Position numbers and translations under genes: made by a program. A stretch of 64,000 nucleotides of DNA, taken from assembly GCA_035048485.1 (NCBI GenBank), contig CM068581.1, forward strand, positions 8,445,430 to 8,509,429. The letters are read 5' to 3'. The DNA comes from Pteria penguin (lineage: Eukaryota; Mollusca; Bivalvia; Pterioida; Pteriidae). Below are positions 52,933 to 64,000 of the stretch, piece after piece. Under the pieces are notes generated by a model, which had not been told where the DNA came from, made no database searches, and worked only from the letters and a program-made list of their open reading frames with translations. Numbering within the stretch: the stretch's first letter is position 1; every line of letters begins with the position of its first letter.

Positions 52933-53160
52933 CTAACCAAAATCTGGATCGTCAAGGTCACAGTTATCGTTAGCTTGGAATCATATGTAGGCTATATCCT
53001 TGCTGTCTGGAAATGGTTCTTGATTCGTGACAGTATGCTCACCTTCACCCAAGAATGTACCAGGATATTCACCCAATGCTATGGTTGCATTCTCAATGTC
53101 ACAGTAACAACTTTGTTCGAAATCGTGTTCTGGCTGCATCTCCAATGTAATGCAGTTCAT
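52933..53160 (-). pseudogene. Unrecognised acidic coding-like frame with internal TGA
   Basis: Minus strand: MNCITLEMQPEHDFEQSCY, DIENATIALGEYPGTFLGE, TVTNQEPFPDSKDIAYI, a TGA at 52981-52983, then FQANDNCDLDDPDFG and TAG. Composition looks protein-like (acidic, few low-complexity runs). It may be a terminal exon or transposon protein with one nonsense change. No family recognised. Confidence 0.35.
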
Positions 53161-53372
53161 TTGAAAGGATTTTAAATAAATAAATAATATAATGTAGGTA
53201 CATGAGGAGGAGAAAATGTAACAAGTTTTATCATATACATTTTTAAAATTGTTTTATTGTTCATCTTTAGCATTATTTTCTAATCTATTATCCGTAGTTT
53301 CTATATATAGATTTATTTTGCTTGTTTTATAACTAAGTTTTCACTCCTCTTTATTGATTTAGATTCATAGCT

Positions 53373-53505
53373 GTTGCTAGGTAACGGGAGGAGGAGATTT
53401 CATTTCATCGTAAATATTTGTATTGTTGCCAGGTAACGGGAGGAGGAGATTTCATTTCATCGTAAATATTTGTATTGTTGCTATGTAACGGGAGGAGGAG
53501 ATTTT
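53373..53505 (+). promoter_or_regulatory. Three 52-bp repeats with X-box-like (RFX) motifs
   Basis: Repeats start at 53373, 53425 and 53477. Each opens with GTTGCTAGGTAAC, GTTGCCAGGTAAC or GTTGCTATGTAAC, followed by GGGAGGAGGAGATTT. The 13-mers fit the RFX X-box half-site pair RYYNYY-N-RRNRAC. They sit directly upstream of a TATA box. Confidence 0.65.
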
Positions 53506-53510
53506 TAGCA

Positions 53511-53518
53511 TATAAATA
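53511..53518 (+). promoter_or_regulatory. TATA box
   Basis: TATAAATA, six bases after the third X-box repeat. A start would be expected near 53540-53545. Confidence 0.6.
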
Positions 53519-53600
53519 CCGCGATCTTGTTTTCACGACACACTGTTGATTTTCTATACACACTCTTTATTTCCTATAGATACTCTTGACTTTCTCCGTT

Positions 53601-53720
53601 ATGGAAATGCGTAATGATTATAATTATCTTGAAATTGGAACTTGTATTTTTGTTGGATTAACATCGTTTCATCATCGTGTATATACTCATCATGTTTATC
53701 ACCGTAGTGTTAATAAATAG
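53601..53720 (+). CDS. Possible 39-aa ORF downstream of TATA box
   Basis: ATG at 53601 (context ccgttATGGAA, acceptable) to TAG at 53718. It encodes MEMRNDYNYLEIGTCIFVG and a His-rich end. An AATAAA overlaps the stop. It could be chance, or this whole segment could be a solo LTR. Confidence 0.25.
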   Translation: MEMRNDYNYLEIGTCIFVGLTSFHHRVYTHHVYHRSVNK

Positions 53721-54084
53721 TTTACTTGTGTTTGTATTCAACAATGGATATAGTCCCTGTGGATTTATCTATGAAATCAGTGATGGATATATTAAAGACA
53801 AACATAGCATAATCCCGATTCAAATTAAGTGACGAACTGCCATGGTCCTGTCGGTTCGTCCACGTTACCAAAAGTCATTTGATAGTGCCTCCTATATAGA
53901 TGGTTCCTGTCAAAATGATATCCACTTAATTTTGTACTTCTCTTTTTCAGATTTCTCGACAAAAATCTTAGCTTCAGTGTAGGTGATGGTAAAGTGACTG
54001 AAAAGCATTACCTTATGAATCACTGTATCTTGAGTTTATGGTTTGAATAAAATGATATTTAAACAGAACAACGTCTTATTTACT

Positions 54085-54358
54085 AGCTTTATTGTATTGA
54101 TATAAATGAAAGGCAGTATGATACGGGGATAAGGGTGCTCAAGATTTTTACTAGCTTTATTGTATTGCTATAACTTATAGGCAGTATGATTCACAGGTAA
54201 AGATGATTAAGGTTTGCTTGCTTTATTGTATTGATATAAGTGAAATGCAGTATGATACGGGGGTAAGGGTTCTCAAGATTGACTTGCTTAATTGTATTGA
54301 TATAAGTGAAAGGCAGTATGATTCATGGGTAAGGGGGCTCGAGATTTATTGGCTTTTA
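54085..54358 (+). repeat. 66-bp array, left part (diverged)
   Basis: About four units of CTTTATTGTATTGATATAAGTG-type sequence, more diverged than the main array. Separated from it by a LINE insertion. Confidence 0.85.
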
Positions 54359-54639
54359 TTTTTTAATTTTATTAGCAATATAAACCTTTGTACAATTTAA
54401 CTCAACCCGGGTCAAGATGAGTTGACAAAAAGCATTACTCATAAATAGTTACAAAGAGATAAACATATATACATGATATAGCACTGGTTTGTCTATATAA
54501 CATTATCAGATGTGCATTCATGATATTTCATATCTTAAAATGATTTATCAACTTTTGAATCAATTGTTTTGGAGATAAATAATTCATACATATCAAAACA
54601 TTTTTACATAATTTATTAAGGATATTTCGCTACCTATTT

Positions 54640-55500
54640 TTCTTTTCAAATCGTGCAGTCATTTTATATTAATAAATGCTATGTGCAATGTATGATATAA
54701 TTTCATTTAGAAGTATTGTAGTCTCATTAACCTCTAGGTAAAAACCAGCAATAATGTGTTTCCATTTAATATCAAATTTCAACTCTTTCCCATATTTTCA
54801 TTCAAATTTTTCTACATAAACGACAATCAAATAAAAGATGTTTAATATTTTCAACACAGCTCTCACAATAATCACAAAAAACAATTTTCTCGGAATTTAC
54901 ATTTTAACAAAAAATTATTTGTGCATAAAATATTTTTTAATAACTTGCAATTAAACTCTGCCATTCTGACATTTTGCGCCTCTTTATCCCCGTGTCATAC
55001 TGCCTTTCACTTGTATCAATACAATAAAAAAGGTAATCTTGAACATCTTTACCCCCGTGACATACTGTTTTTCACTTATATCAAGTAAATTTTTAAGTTT
55101 ATTAAAATGCTTTTAGAAGATTTAAATTCTCCACTAGGTTCAAAAATATCTTTAATATGCAGAAATCCACATTTAATCCAATGTGGAAAGTGGAACCTTT
55201 TCATTCATGTTACACCATAATTGCTGTAAAAGTATATTAGTACATGACATGTTATCTATCGCAGAAGTCTTTTTACATTCATTAAAACTAGAGAACATTT
55301 CTTTATAAAAAATTGGAATATGCTTTATTAATTAAAAATTTTCTATGTATTTTCTCATTTGTATTTATGACATATTCTACCAAAACATTATTTTTTCAAA
55401 TAACTTTCTACAATATCAAACAATTAACCTCGTTTATTAAATAGTTTTGAGATCCAAGATGCTTTCAGTGATTTTCATTTAGATTCAATATCTTCCACAC
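54640..55500 (-). pseudogene. L1/Tx1-like LINE RT C-terminus inserted in the 66-bp array
   Basis: Minus strand from the right: SLKASWISKLFNKRG (the block after GGxGMxD in L1/Tx1 RTs), CGFLHIKDIFEPSGEFKS, then EFNCKLLKNILCTNNFLL, FCDYCESC and IKHLLFDC (a CCHC zinc-knuckle-like end). Stops are present. A reversed piece of the 66-bp repeat (54979-55085) lies inside it. Confidence 0.7.
54979..55085 (-). repeat. Reversed copies of the 66-bp repeat
   Basis: About 1.6 units in minus orientation (TATCCCCGTGTCATACTGCC, CATCTTTACCCCCGTGACAT), located within the LINE fragment. Confidence 0.85.
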
Positions 55501-58365
55501 CTTATTGTATTGATATAAGTGATACGCAGTATGGTTCAAGGGTAAGGGTGCTATTATTGTGTTGATATAAGTGAAAGGCAGTGTGATTCACGGGAAACGG
55601 AGTTTAAGGTTAACTTGCTTTATTGTATTGATATAAGTGATACGCAGTATCATACGGGGATAAGGATGTTCAAGATTTCCTTGCTTTATTGTATGTATAT
55701 ACATGATATATGTATATAAATGATACGCAGTATGATACGGGGTAAGGATGTTCAAGATTTTCTTGCTTTATTGTATGTATATAAATGATACGCAGTATGA
55801 TTCAGGGGTAAGGATGTTCAAGATTTCCTTGCTTTATTGTATGTATATAAATGATACGCAGTATGATACGGGGGTAAGGATGTTCAAGATTTTCTTGCTT
55901 TATTGTATGTATATAAATGATACGCAGTATGATACGGGGGTAAGGATGTTCAAGATTTCCTTGTTTTATTGTATGTATATAAATGATACGCAGTATGATT
56001 CAGGGGTAAGGATGTTCAAGATTTACTTGCTTTATTGCATGTATATAAATGATACGCAGTATGATTCAGGGGTAAGGATGTTCAAGATTTCCTTGCTTTA
56101 TTGTATGTATATAAATGATACGCAGTATGATTCAGGGGTAAGGATGTTCAAGATTTCCTTGCTTTATTGTATGTATATAAATGATACGCAGTATGATTCA
56201 GGGGTAAGGATGTTCAAGATTTCCTTGCTTTATTGTATGTATATAAATGATACGCAGTATGATACGGGGGTAAGGATGTTCAAGATTTTCTTGCTTTATT
56301 GTATGTATATAAATGATACGTAGTATGATTCAGGGGTAAGGATGTTCAAGATTTACTTGCTTTATTGTATGTATATAAATGATACGCAGTATGATTCAGG
56401 GGTAAGGATGTTCAAGATGTCCTTGCTTTATTGTATGTATATAAATGATACGCAGTATGATTCAGGGGTAAGGATGTTCAAGATTTCCTTGCTTTATTGT
56501 ATTGATATAAATGATACGCAGTATGATTCAGGGGTAAGGCTGTTCAAGATTCCCTTGCTTTATTGTATTGATATAAATGATACGCGGTATGATACAGGGG
56601 TAAGGATGTTCAAGATTCCCTTGCTTTATTGTATGTATATAAATGATACGCAGTATGAATCCGGGGTAAGGATGTTCAAGATTTCCTTGCTTTATTGTAT
56701 GTATATAAATGATACGCAGTATGAATCAGGAGTAAGGATGTTCAAGATTTCCTTGCTTTATTGTATGTATATAAATGATACGCAGTATGATTCAGGGGTA
56801 AGGATGTTCAAGATTTACTTGCTTTATTGTATTGATATAAATGATACGCAGTATGATTCAGGGGTAAGGATGTTCAAGATTTCCTTGTTTTATTGTATGT
56901 ATATAAATGATACGCAGTATGATTCGGGGTAAGGATGTTCAAGATTTTCTTGCTTTATTGTATGTATATACATGATACGCAGTATGATACAGGGGTAAGT
57001 ATGATCAAGATTTTCTTGCTTTATTGTGTGTATATAAATGATACGCAGTATGATTCAGGGGTAAGGATGTTCAAGATTTCCTTGCTTTATTGTATTGATA
57101 TAAATGATACGCAGTATGATTCAGGGGTAAGGATGTTCAAGATTTCCTTGCTTTATTGTATGTATATAAATGATACGCAGTATGATTCAGGAGTAAGGAT
57201 GTTCAAGATTTACTTGCTTTATTGTATTGATATAAGTGATACGCAGTATGAATCAGGAGTAAGGATGTTCAAGATTTCCTTGCTTTATTGTATGTATATA
57301 AATGATACGCAGTATGATACGGGGGTAAGGATGTTCAAGATTTCCTTGCTTTATTGTATGTATATAAATGATACGCAGTATGATTCAGGGGTAAGGATGT
57401 TCAAGATTTACTTGCTTTATTGTATGTATATAAATGATACGCAGTATGATTCAGGGGTAAGGATGTTCAAGATTCCCTTGCTTTATTGTATTGATATAAA
57501 TGATACGCAGTATGATTCAGGGGTAAGGATGTTCAAGATTTCCTTGCTTTATTGTATGTATATAAATGATACGCAGTATGATACGGGGGTAAGGATGTTC
57601 AAGATTCCCTTGCTTTATTGTATTGATATAAATGATATGCAGTGTGATTCCGGGGTAAGGATGTTCAAGATTTTCTTGCTTTATTGTATGTATATAAATG
57701 ATACGCAGTATGATTCAGGGGTAAGGATGTTCAAGATTTCCTTGCTTTATTGTATGTATATAAATGATACGCAGTATGATTCCGGGGTAAGGATGTTCAA
57801 GATGTCCTTGCTTTATTGTATGTATATAAATTATACGCAGTATGATTCAGGGGTAAGGATGTTCAAGATTCCCTTGCTTTATTGTATTGATATAAGTGAT
57901 ACGCAGTATAATACTGCTGTAAGGATGCTCAAGGTTTACTGGCTTTATTAGATTACTATGAGTGATAAACTCAACATTTACTTTCTTTATTATATTGATA
58001 TCAGTGAAAGGCAGTATGACACGGGGGTAAGGATGCTCAAGGTTTACTGGCTTTATTGTATTGATATCTGTGAAAGGCGGTATGATTCAGGGGTAAGGGT
58101 GCCCAGGGTTTACTTTCTTTGTTGTATTGATACCACTGAAGATCAGTATGATACAGGGGTAATGGTGCTCGAGATTTCCTAGTTTTCGTATAGTATTAAT
58201 ATAAGTGAAAGGCAGCATGATACGGAGATTAAGGGTGCTCAAGATTACCTAGCTTTATTGTATTGATATAACTGATAAGCATTATGATTCAGGGGTAAGA
58301 GTGCTCAAAGTTTACTTGCTTTATTGTATAAATAATTGAAAAGTAATATGATACAGTGGTAAGGG
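55500..58365 (+). repeat. 66-bp minisatellite, about 43 units
   Basis: Unit AAGGATGTTCAAGATTTCCT...CAGTATGATTCAGGGGT. The unit is 22 codons long, so one frame stays open for long stretches (55748-56323, 56342-56932, 56935-57951) with the peptide MFKISLLYCMYINDTQYDSG. Subunits differ at a few sites (GATTCAGG/GATACGGG, ATGTATATA/ATTGATATA). The ends of the array are more diverged than the centre. I treat the frames as by-products of the unit length. Confidence 0.95.
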
Positions 58366-58384
58366 TGTTCAAACTTTTATACCA

Positions 58385-59185
58385 TATGGACGGTATATCA
58401 ATCCCATTGACTACATACCACAATATACCCGTATGTTAATCTTAGTTATTGGTAAGAGTGGAGTATGCCACAATATATGCCCGGTACCGGTATATCAATC
58501 TCAATCCCATTGATTGGTTAGAGGAGAGAGTGCCTTTACATGCCCCGCCTTTCAATCCCATTGACTGGTTAGATGGGAGTATGCCACTTTATGCCCAGTA
58601 TATCAATCCCATTGTCTTGGAGGGGAGTATGCCAGTATATGCCCGGTATATCAATCCCATTGACTGGATAGAGGAGAGTGTTCCGTTATATGCCTGGTAT
58701 ATTAATCTCATTGGATAGAGGGGAGTGTTCCGTTATATGCCTGGTATATTAATCTCATTGACTGGTAAGAGGGGTTTTGGTTGATTGGTGTTTTACGTCG
58801 CTTTCAACAATTTTTCAGTTATATCGCGACATGGAAGCAGGAGGTTACCAACCTCTTAAACATAGTGGCGCAACCCGGGAATCGAACCCGGATCGTCGGC
58901 GCCGCAAGCCAAGCGCTTAACCACTACACCACGCCTGCCCCCTGGTAAGAGGGGAGTACGCCACTAAATGTCCGGTATATCTATCCAACTGACTTTTTAG
59001 AAGGGAGTATGCCAATATATGCCCGGTACATTAATCCCATTGACTGGTTAGAGGAGAGTATGCCATCACTATATGTCCGGTATACCAATCTCATTGACTG
59101 TTTAGAGGCTAGTATGCTACCATATGCCCGACATATCAATCCCACTGAATGGTTAGAGGGGAGTATGCTACTATATATGGAATAT
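58385..59185 (+). repeat. 51-bp tandem repeat, split by a SINE
   Basis: Unit GGTATATCAATCCCATTGAC / TGGTTAGAGGAGAGTATGCC / ACTATATGCCC, about 13 diverged units. 51 bp is 17 codons, hence open frames reading NPIDWLEESMPLYARYI. Confidence 0.9.
58775..58941 (-). mobile_element. tRNA-derived SINE with 13-bp TSD
   Basis: The minus strand starts GGGGCAGGCGTGGTGTAGTGG (A box), has CCGGGTTCGATTCCCGG (B box) and ends AGCGACGTAAAACACCAATC. The duplication ctggtaagagggg is at 58762-58774 and 58942-58954. Confidence 0.95.
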
Positions 59186-59654
59186 AGTAAACTCTCTGAC
59201 TTGTCTGAGGAGTGTTGGTATCTGTCCGGTGTATTGATCAACATCAATATCAGACGTGCTTGTGTGCATGCTGATGTAGGAAACGGGGGCGTCTAATCTA
59301 TGTGATAGGTGTTTCCTGATTATGATGATGAGTATAGTGTAAATGTAAAACTACACTATGCTATCAAAAATATGCATGCACAGGAAATGTAATGCATGCT
59401 TTTTACAAATTGGAGAGGAAGAGGATTAGGCACCGACCATTTGACATTCTGGGGGAGGGACGCTTGAAGTTTTTGAAAAAAAAAGATTTCTTGCTCTGAT
59501 TTTGACTAAAACAAATAATCTTACTTAGTCTCCAATAGACAAGCGTAATCTAAAGCTTCGCTCGCCAGAATTATACATAACACAACATTTTATGTTATTA
59601 TGATCTTTTGTTCTTGAGTTTAATCATTGACAAACCTATTATATTTGTTTCTTG
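59186..59654. other. Spacer, nothing recognised
   Basis: No gene supported. Confidence 0.4.
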
Positions 59655-60290
59655 ATTTTAATGGCAAGATTTTTAGCAGATAATTGGAATTTCTAAGGGC
59701 ACTAATTGTACGCCTCTTATACCAGATTTGTTTCTATATTGTTTTGTGGGGGTTTCATGTATTTTATTCAACAATCTAAACAATTCGACCTTATAGAGAT
59801 GTTGGATGATACCTCTGGCTACATGTATATGTATCTTGACGATATCTGAGTTATTGATAACCCTGAGATTGAAAAATTTATTACTAACATATACCCACCT
59901 AAACTTCAATAAGACAATGACAATATTTGTGATACAAAAACACTTTTCTTGGACCTATACATTAAGACAATTAACAAAATTCATACCAATATTTATGATA
60001 AACATGACGATTTTAGATCTCCTGTTGTAAATTTCCCTTAGTTGGATAGTTACAGATGTTCCTAGACTAGACTTCCATCATATGGTATTTATAAAATTCA
60101 GTTGCTTCAAATTGCCAGCGCCTGCATTAAGTTTTGGACATTCATACAAAAAAAAAAATTACAAATAACGTTGGAACTTTCAACCCAGGATTACAAGTAG
60201 AAAAGCCTTCGGAAAAGGACAGTAATTCTTGTATTGACATCTTCTACACTCTTATAAAGAGATTTTTACTTGAACTTGTACGCTGACAAC
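59655..60290 (+). pseudogene. Old PLE-A-like RT
   Basis: With many stops and frameshifts it reads IIGISKGTNCTPLIPDLFLY ([10 protein letters not shown] decayed), YMYLDDI then a stop, IDNPEIEKFITNIYPPKL, NIYDKHDDFRSPVVNFP and YGIYK. Clearly older than the other copies. Confidence 0.7.
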
Positions 60291-61000
60291 AGACGGATGG
60301 AGACTATATAGTGGGCTTTTGTTGAAACCTTTGTCAAAGGGGAAATGGTCCTGAACTTCATTCCCTCTTACTGTTAATAGGGACTCTTACAGATCAAGGG
60401 TCTGAGCTCGCTTCCAGATCGGCAGAGCAGAGGTTACTCATGTTGATGTTGATTTATACATTTTTGATATTTTGGACTTACTTTGGAGAGTTTGACTTAA
60501 GTGTTATTATACCCTTTTTCCTGATGTTATGTGGCTGTGACACTTTCTACACAGTGTTTGTTCACATTTATGTATAAATACAGTGCTGAATTATATTTGT
60601 TTCGTCTGTATGTAAGGGCATTTACGGAGGGTGTGGCTAGCCAAACAGGAGACGCTCACTCCTCCCGGGCACCTGGTCTCACCCCTGAATATTAGGGGTC
60701 CGTGAATGTCCATTGTGGTACATTGTTGTTAGTGCCATAGTCATGTGACACCAGTTACTTTTGTATTTTACATCTCTGCATTACTATACATGCTTATATT
60801 TTTATGACCTTTCATCTTGAGAAAGTCATTGATCCTTCATATCTATATGGAGGATTATTCACAGATCTTTAAATGTGATTATATTGCTTTTGTAGAAAGA
60901 AAGGGGGATGTAAACCGGTTAACCACTCCAACTGGTTTACTTCTGTCATATCAATTGACCGTCCTAAGTCGGTATCGCAACTGCAGTTTTTGTGATGTTC
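60290..61000 (+). mobile_element. Old PLE-A tail with an inserted PLE-B-like block
   Basis: PLE-A tail landmarks at 60290-60450 (GGTCCTGAACTTCATTCCCT, GGGTCTGAGCTCGCTTCC) and 60770-61000 (GTAAACCGGTTAACCACTCC, GACCGTCCTAAGTCGG). Between them about 320 bp include the conserved block AACAGGAGACGCTCACTCC / TCCCGGGCACCTGGTCTCAC (about 60640-60685). Confidence 0.75.
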
Positions 61001-63871
61001 TTGTGACAAGATGCGTCTGCTTTTTTTCAGATTATCACATTATTAACATTGCATTTCCGTGGTCATTTCTGTCATCGGCAGAGTCAGATGTGTTTATCTT
61101 TTTCTTTGAGTACTGTAATGCTTGTACTGGATATATGCCAAAAATGGTTCATGAGGGTGGACTGAGGGTAGTAGCAACCCCAGGTGAAATTTGCAGTATA
61201 TTAATACCGTTATGTGCTTAATGTATTTGGATAGAGCTCAGTGAGACAAATTGAAATAGTTTTCCTTCTGCTGATATCTCTTTCCTATCAAAAGTTATGG
61301 CAGTTTGAATATGCAAAATTTTGACATTTTCATAGAATTGTTTTCTTTATAAAATTCATGATTGATTTATATAATTCATGATTGATTTCGGACTAAGAAG
61401 GAACCGACATTTCTCACATTTTCAGAATTTGTCACTTTTCTGTCAGTTTTTTTTCTCTCTCTCTCTCTCTCTCTCTCTTGCCCAGGGTAGCCCTCTTTTT
61501 CACACCCCTACCCCCTTTTCTCCTTCCTCACCCTCCTACTTGTAGTCTCACCCTCATTTCAGTATATGACATCATTATGATGGACTAAAAGTGTATAGCA
61601 TAGCTGAGATCGGTTAGAGCAGAATTTTGTCAAAAATAACAGTGTTTATTATCAAATTGTATTAATATACAACAATATGTTACTGGTAAAAAAAAAATCT
61701 TGCTCTGGTTCTTCTGACAAAAATTCCTTTGCCTCAAGGTTGAGGTAAAAAAAAACTCTGGTCGGGTTGAAAAATCCAGCCCCCTACATCCCCCCCTTTC
61801 CAGATTATCAAATGGACGGTGCCTTATGCATTGCTAGACATTTAAAAAAATCATTAGGGTTATTTTATACAATATTTGCTTCGAAAATTCGAGACACGCT
61901 CCCACTAAGTGGTACACCTATAAACCAACAACTAGCACGTTCTCGTCTCGTGTCAGTCGCGTTCTTTGTTATGGCGTCACGCTTGTTTGAAGAGGCCAGA
62001 CGACGGTGGATCAAATCACCACAATTCTTATTTGTAATGTTATGAAGAGTTTAAAATATTTTCATTTTTCTCTTGAAAATCTGTTCTAGGTTCTACTTTA
62101 TAATTTTGTTTTCATTTTTTTTATCTCATGCGACTTAACAAATCGCAGTACAAATACATTGTCGTCTGCACAGAGGCGAAATGTAAATGATTTGATGGTA
62201 CATATTCCAATGACCTATATTAGGATAAAATGCCGAGCTTATCGAAAGCAGAATTTTATGAATGGGTTAAATATACACCTACAAACAGTCTCAGGTTCTG
62301 CAGCGGTTTGACGTACATCCATTTTCTTTTAAATTGAAATATACAGAAAACCAAAGATTATTCACGATGTTTGAAGAGAGTATATGATGCATTGTTTGGT
62401 CCTTTCTTCACAAAATAAGTGCATTTTATCTCGTATATTTATCATCAACATTCAGTGTATGTAAATTACTTGGATATTTAAAGGGGTTTTTTTTTTATTT
62501 TTTATTCATACATTTATAAAGTCATCTGAATCAACATATATCAATTATCCTTTAGAACATATAAGAACTCGTTTGTATGAAATAACGGTTCATTGCTCCT
62601 CCCTCTTTTATGATGCGGTTTATATAAAGCTTACGTATTTGGTAGAAATCTATTTTATTGGTGAATGCGATGCCATCTGCACGCGTTGGAGGTTAAAGTT
62701 CAAATTCTGGTGAGAGGCCGGCAGGTGTTTTTGTTTCACCGTGCACGCGTTATTATATTTTTAGAAGTAAAATGAAATTTCAACGTGGAACAATAAAATT
62801 TTGGCGTGGTTGACCCTGTTCCTACCCAGCGACACCTGGCGTGTCCTGGATTGATTAAAACAATCGATCCTAGTCTCTTTGATGTTCAAACTTCAAATGC
62901 AGACAAGACACAGGGAGCTAGGAAGCTATTATTTTCTGGCAAATACGGATTCTATTAAAGCAAAACAGACGCTTTCTAATTGATGATTTAATTCGTTAAT
63001 ATTTTCGGCGTACTGTCATTCTTATCTGGACTGGGAGAGATGGCCTTAATACATATCACAGAAAATGTGAGTATTTTTTGCTGCAAAAGGGCTAATATAC
63101 AATAAACTGCAGAGATTTATATGCCGAGTTCATTTTATATATAAATGTAATAGACTAAATCTTCTGGAAGACTAAGGTATAATTTGATATTGAATTAAAC
63201 TTGAATATCGCCATTGCAGCACCAACACTATTATAGTTAATATGTTTACACGGCCATATTATATAAGAATAAAATTTACTTTCGAGTAAAATACTTATAA
63301 ATGTAAGCAAACCTGCTGCTCGAGGATGAAAGAAAGGGACTTGCAATGATGTTGGGCTGCTAACGTGCGGCTGGAGGCGTTAGCACTCTACCCATTCATA
63401 TATTGATTAGAGTGTAAAACCATATCAAGCATACCCATTGATGGATTTACATGTATACAGGCTTACGTTTAAATTCTTCATTCACGGACGGTTCAAGTAA
63501 TCTACGCGTACGTTTTATCTATTAATAGATTCTTTTATTAAATTATACTCACAGATACGTATTATTCGTAAAAAAAATAAAATATATATGGAAATTTAGA
63601 TATATGAACTATTATTGATTAATAATGTAAATTTGCATTTTGAAAATTATATAATGTAATTTTAAGGCCTTAGTTTTGCTCGTCTATAAAACATTTTACA
63701 TCCTACAAATGGTATAACCAATATATGTTTTGATTTTAAAATCGAGAAAAATAATAATAATAATAAAGGATTACAATTTCTTCGTGAATAATCATTTTAT
63801 TTTGAAAATCTAGCAAATAAAATAATCAACATATAAGGAAGACTGTATAATAGTGTGTCGATAAATAGTCA
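61001..63871. other. Right-end sequence, no gene assigned
   Basis: (CT)n at 61452-61482 and scattered poly-A/T. The frame at 61767-62045 (from MKNPAPYIPPFPDYQ to FEEARRRWIKSPQFLF) is open but matches nothing I know and lacks splice or promoter support. The rest is AT-rich. Confidence 0.4.
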
Positions 63872-64000
63872 TCATGTATCATATTCATCATGTATCATAT
63901 TCATCATGTATCATATTCATCATGTATCACATTCATCATGTATCATATTTATCATGTATCATATTCATCATGTATCATATTTATCATGTATCATATTTAT
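63872..64000. repeat. 16-bp tandem repeat running off the window
   Basis: CATCATGTATCATATT repeated about eight times with small changes (CACATT, TTTATC). Continues past the right edge. Confidence 0.9.

Noticed and set aside
55748..57951. Three long ORFs as real repeat proteins
   Set aside because: The frame is open only because the 66-bp unit is a multiple of three and happens to lack stops in one frame. Unit differences change amino acids freely, and there are no start, splice or promoter cues.
61767..62045. 92-aa ORF as a host gene
   Set aside because: No recognised domain, preceded by poly-A tracts; left as unassigned sequence.

Overview
This window looks like eukaryotic, AT-rich genomic DNA from a lophotrochozoan, most probably a bivalve mollusc. 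That is an inference from an intron-containing EMI/EGF membrane gene with canonical GT-AG exons, tRNA-derived SINEs of a type I associate with molluscs, many copies of Penelope-like reverse transcriptases with long 3' tails, and long minisatellites. Nothing suggests a prokaryote: there are no operons, Shine-Dalgarno sites or CRISPR. Most of the 64 kb is layers of decayed retroelements. The one clear host gene is split over 16 kb.

Layout. 0-8 kb: decayed non-LTR (LINE) endonuclease fragments lie in inverted orientation at 1-352 and 6631-7026, with an ORF1 remnant at 7048-7900. Between them are two Penelope-like (PLE) families, here called A (minus strand, 1633-4114) and B (plus strand, 5130-6581), and a SINE. 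8.5-24.5 kb: the host gene has five phase-compatible exons (8495-8617, 16719-16825, 21538-21642, 22226-22334, 24212-24464). They encode an EMI-like domain, one EGF repeat, a transmembrane helix and a tyrosine-containing cytoplasmic tail. Its introns hold a PLE-A copy that contains a 2.4-kb element with 33-bp terminal inverted repeats, a second PLE-A copy in opposite orientation, solo PLE tails, and a 20-copy minisatellite that starts at a splice donor.

24.5-38.6 kb: an I-like LINE (minus) is split by a PLE-A insertion and a 72-bp tandem array. It is followed by a PLE-B copy fused to a truncated Ty3/gypsy-like LTR element (gag, zinc knuckle, protease, RT, RNase H, no integrase; tRNA-Pro-type primer site). 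Another I-like LINE fragment, a SINE and a third non-LTR RT fragment follow. 39.4-46.1 kb (minus): a jockey/CR1-like ORF2 (endonuclease and RT), a NADAR (YbiA-like) domain and an intact 317-aa ORF1-like protein lie on the same strand, interrupted by a PLE-B copy and a SINE with perfect target-site duplications.

46-64 kb: L1/Tx1-like LINE fragments, solo PLE tails, a gag-protease remnant, a promoter-like segment (three tandem 52-bp repeats each with an RFX X-box-like motif, just upstream of a TATA box), a 66-bp tandem array of about 47 units split by a LINE, a 51-bp tandem array split by a SINE, and an old PLE copy.

The most useful leads are the EMI-EGF receptor-like gene and the transposon-derived sequence at its splice sites, the TIR element with an unrecognised Cys-rich gene, the NADAR domain lying between ORF1 and ORF2 of a LINE, the conserved RNA-like hairpins in PLE tails, and the X-box/TATA segment.
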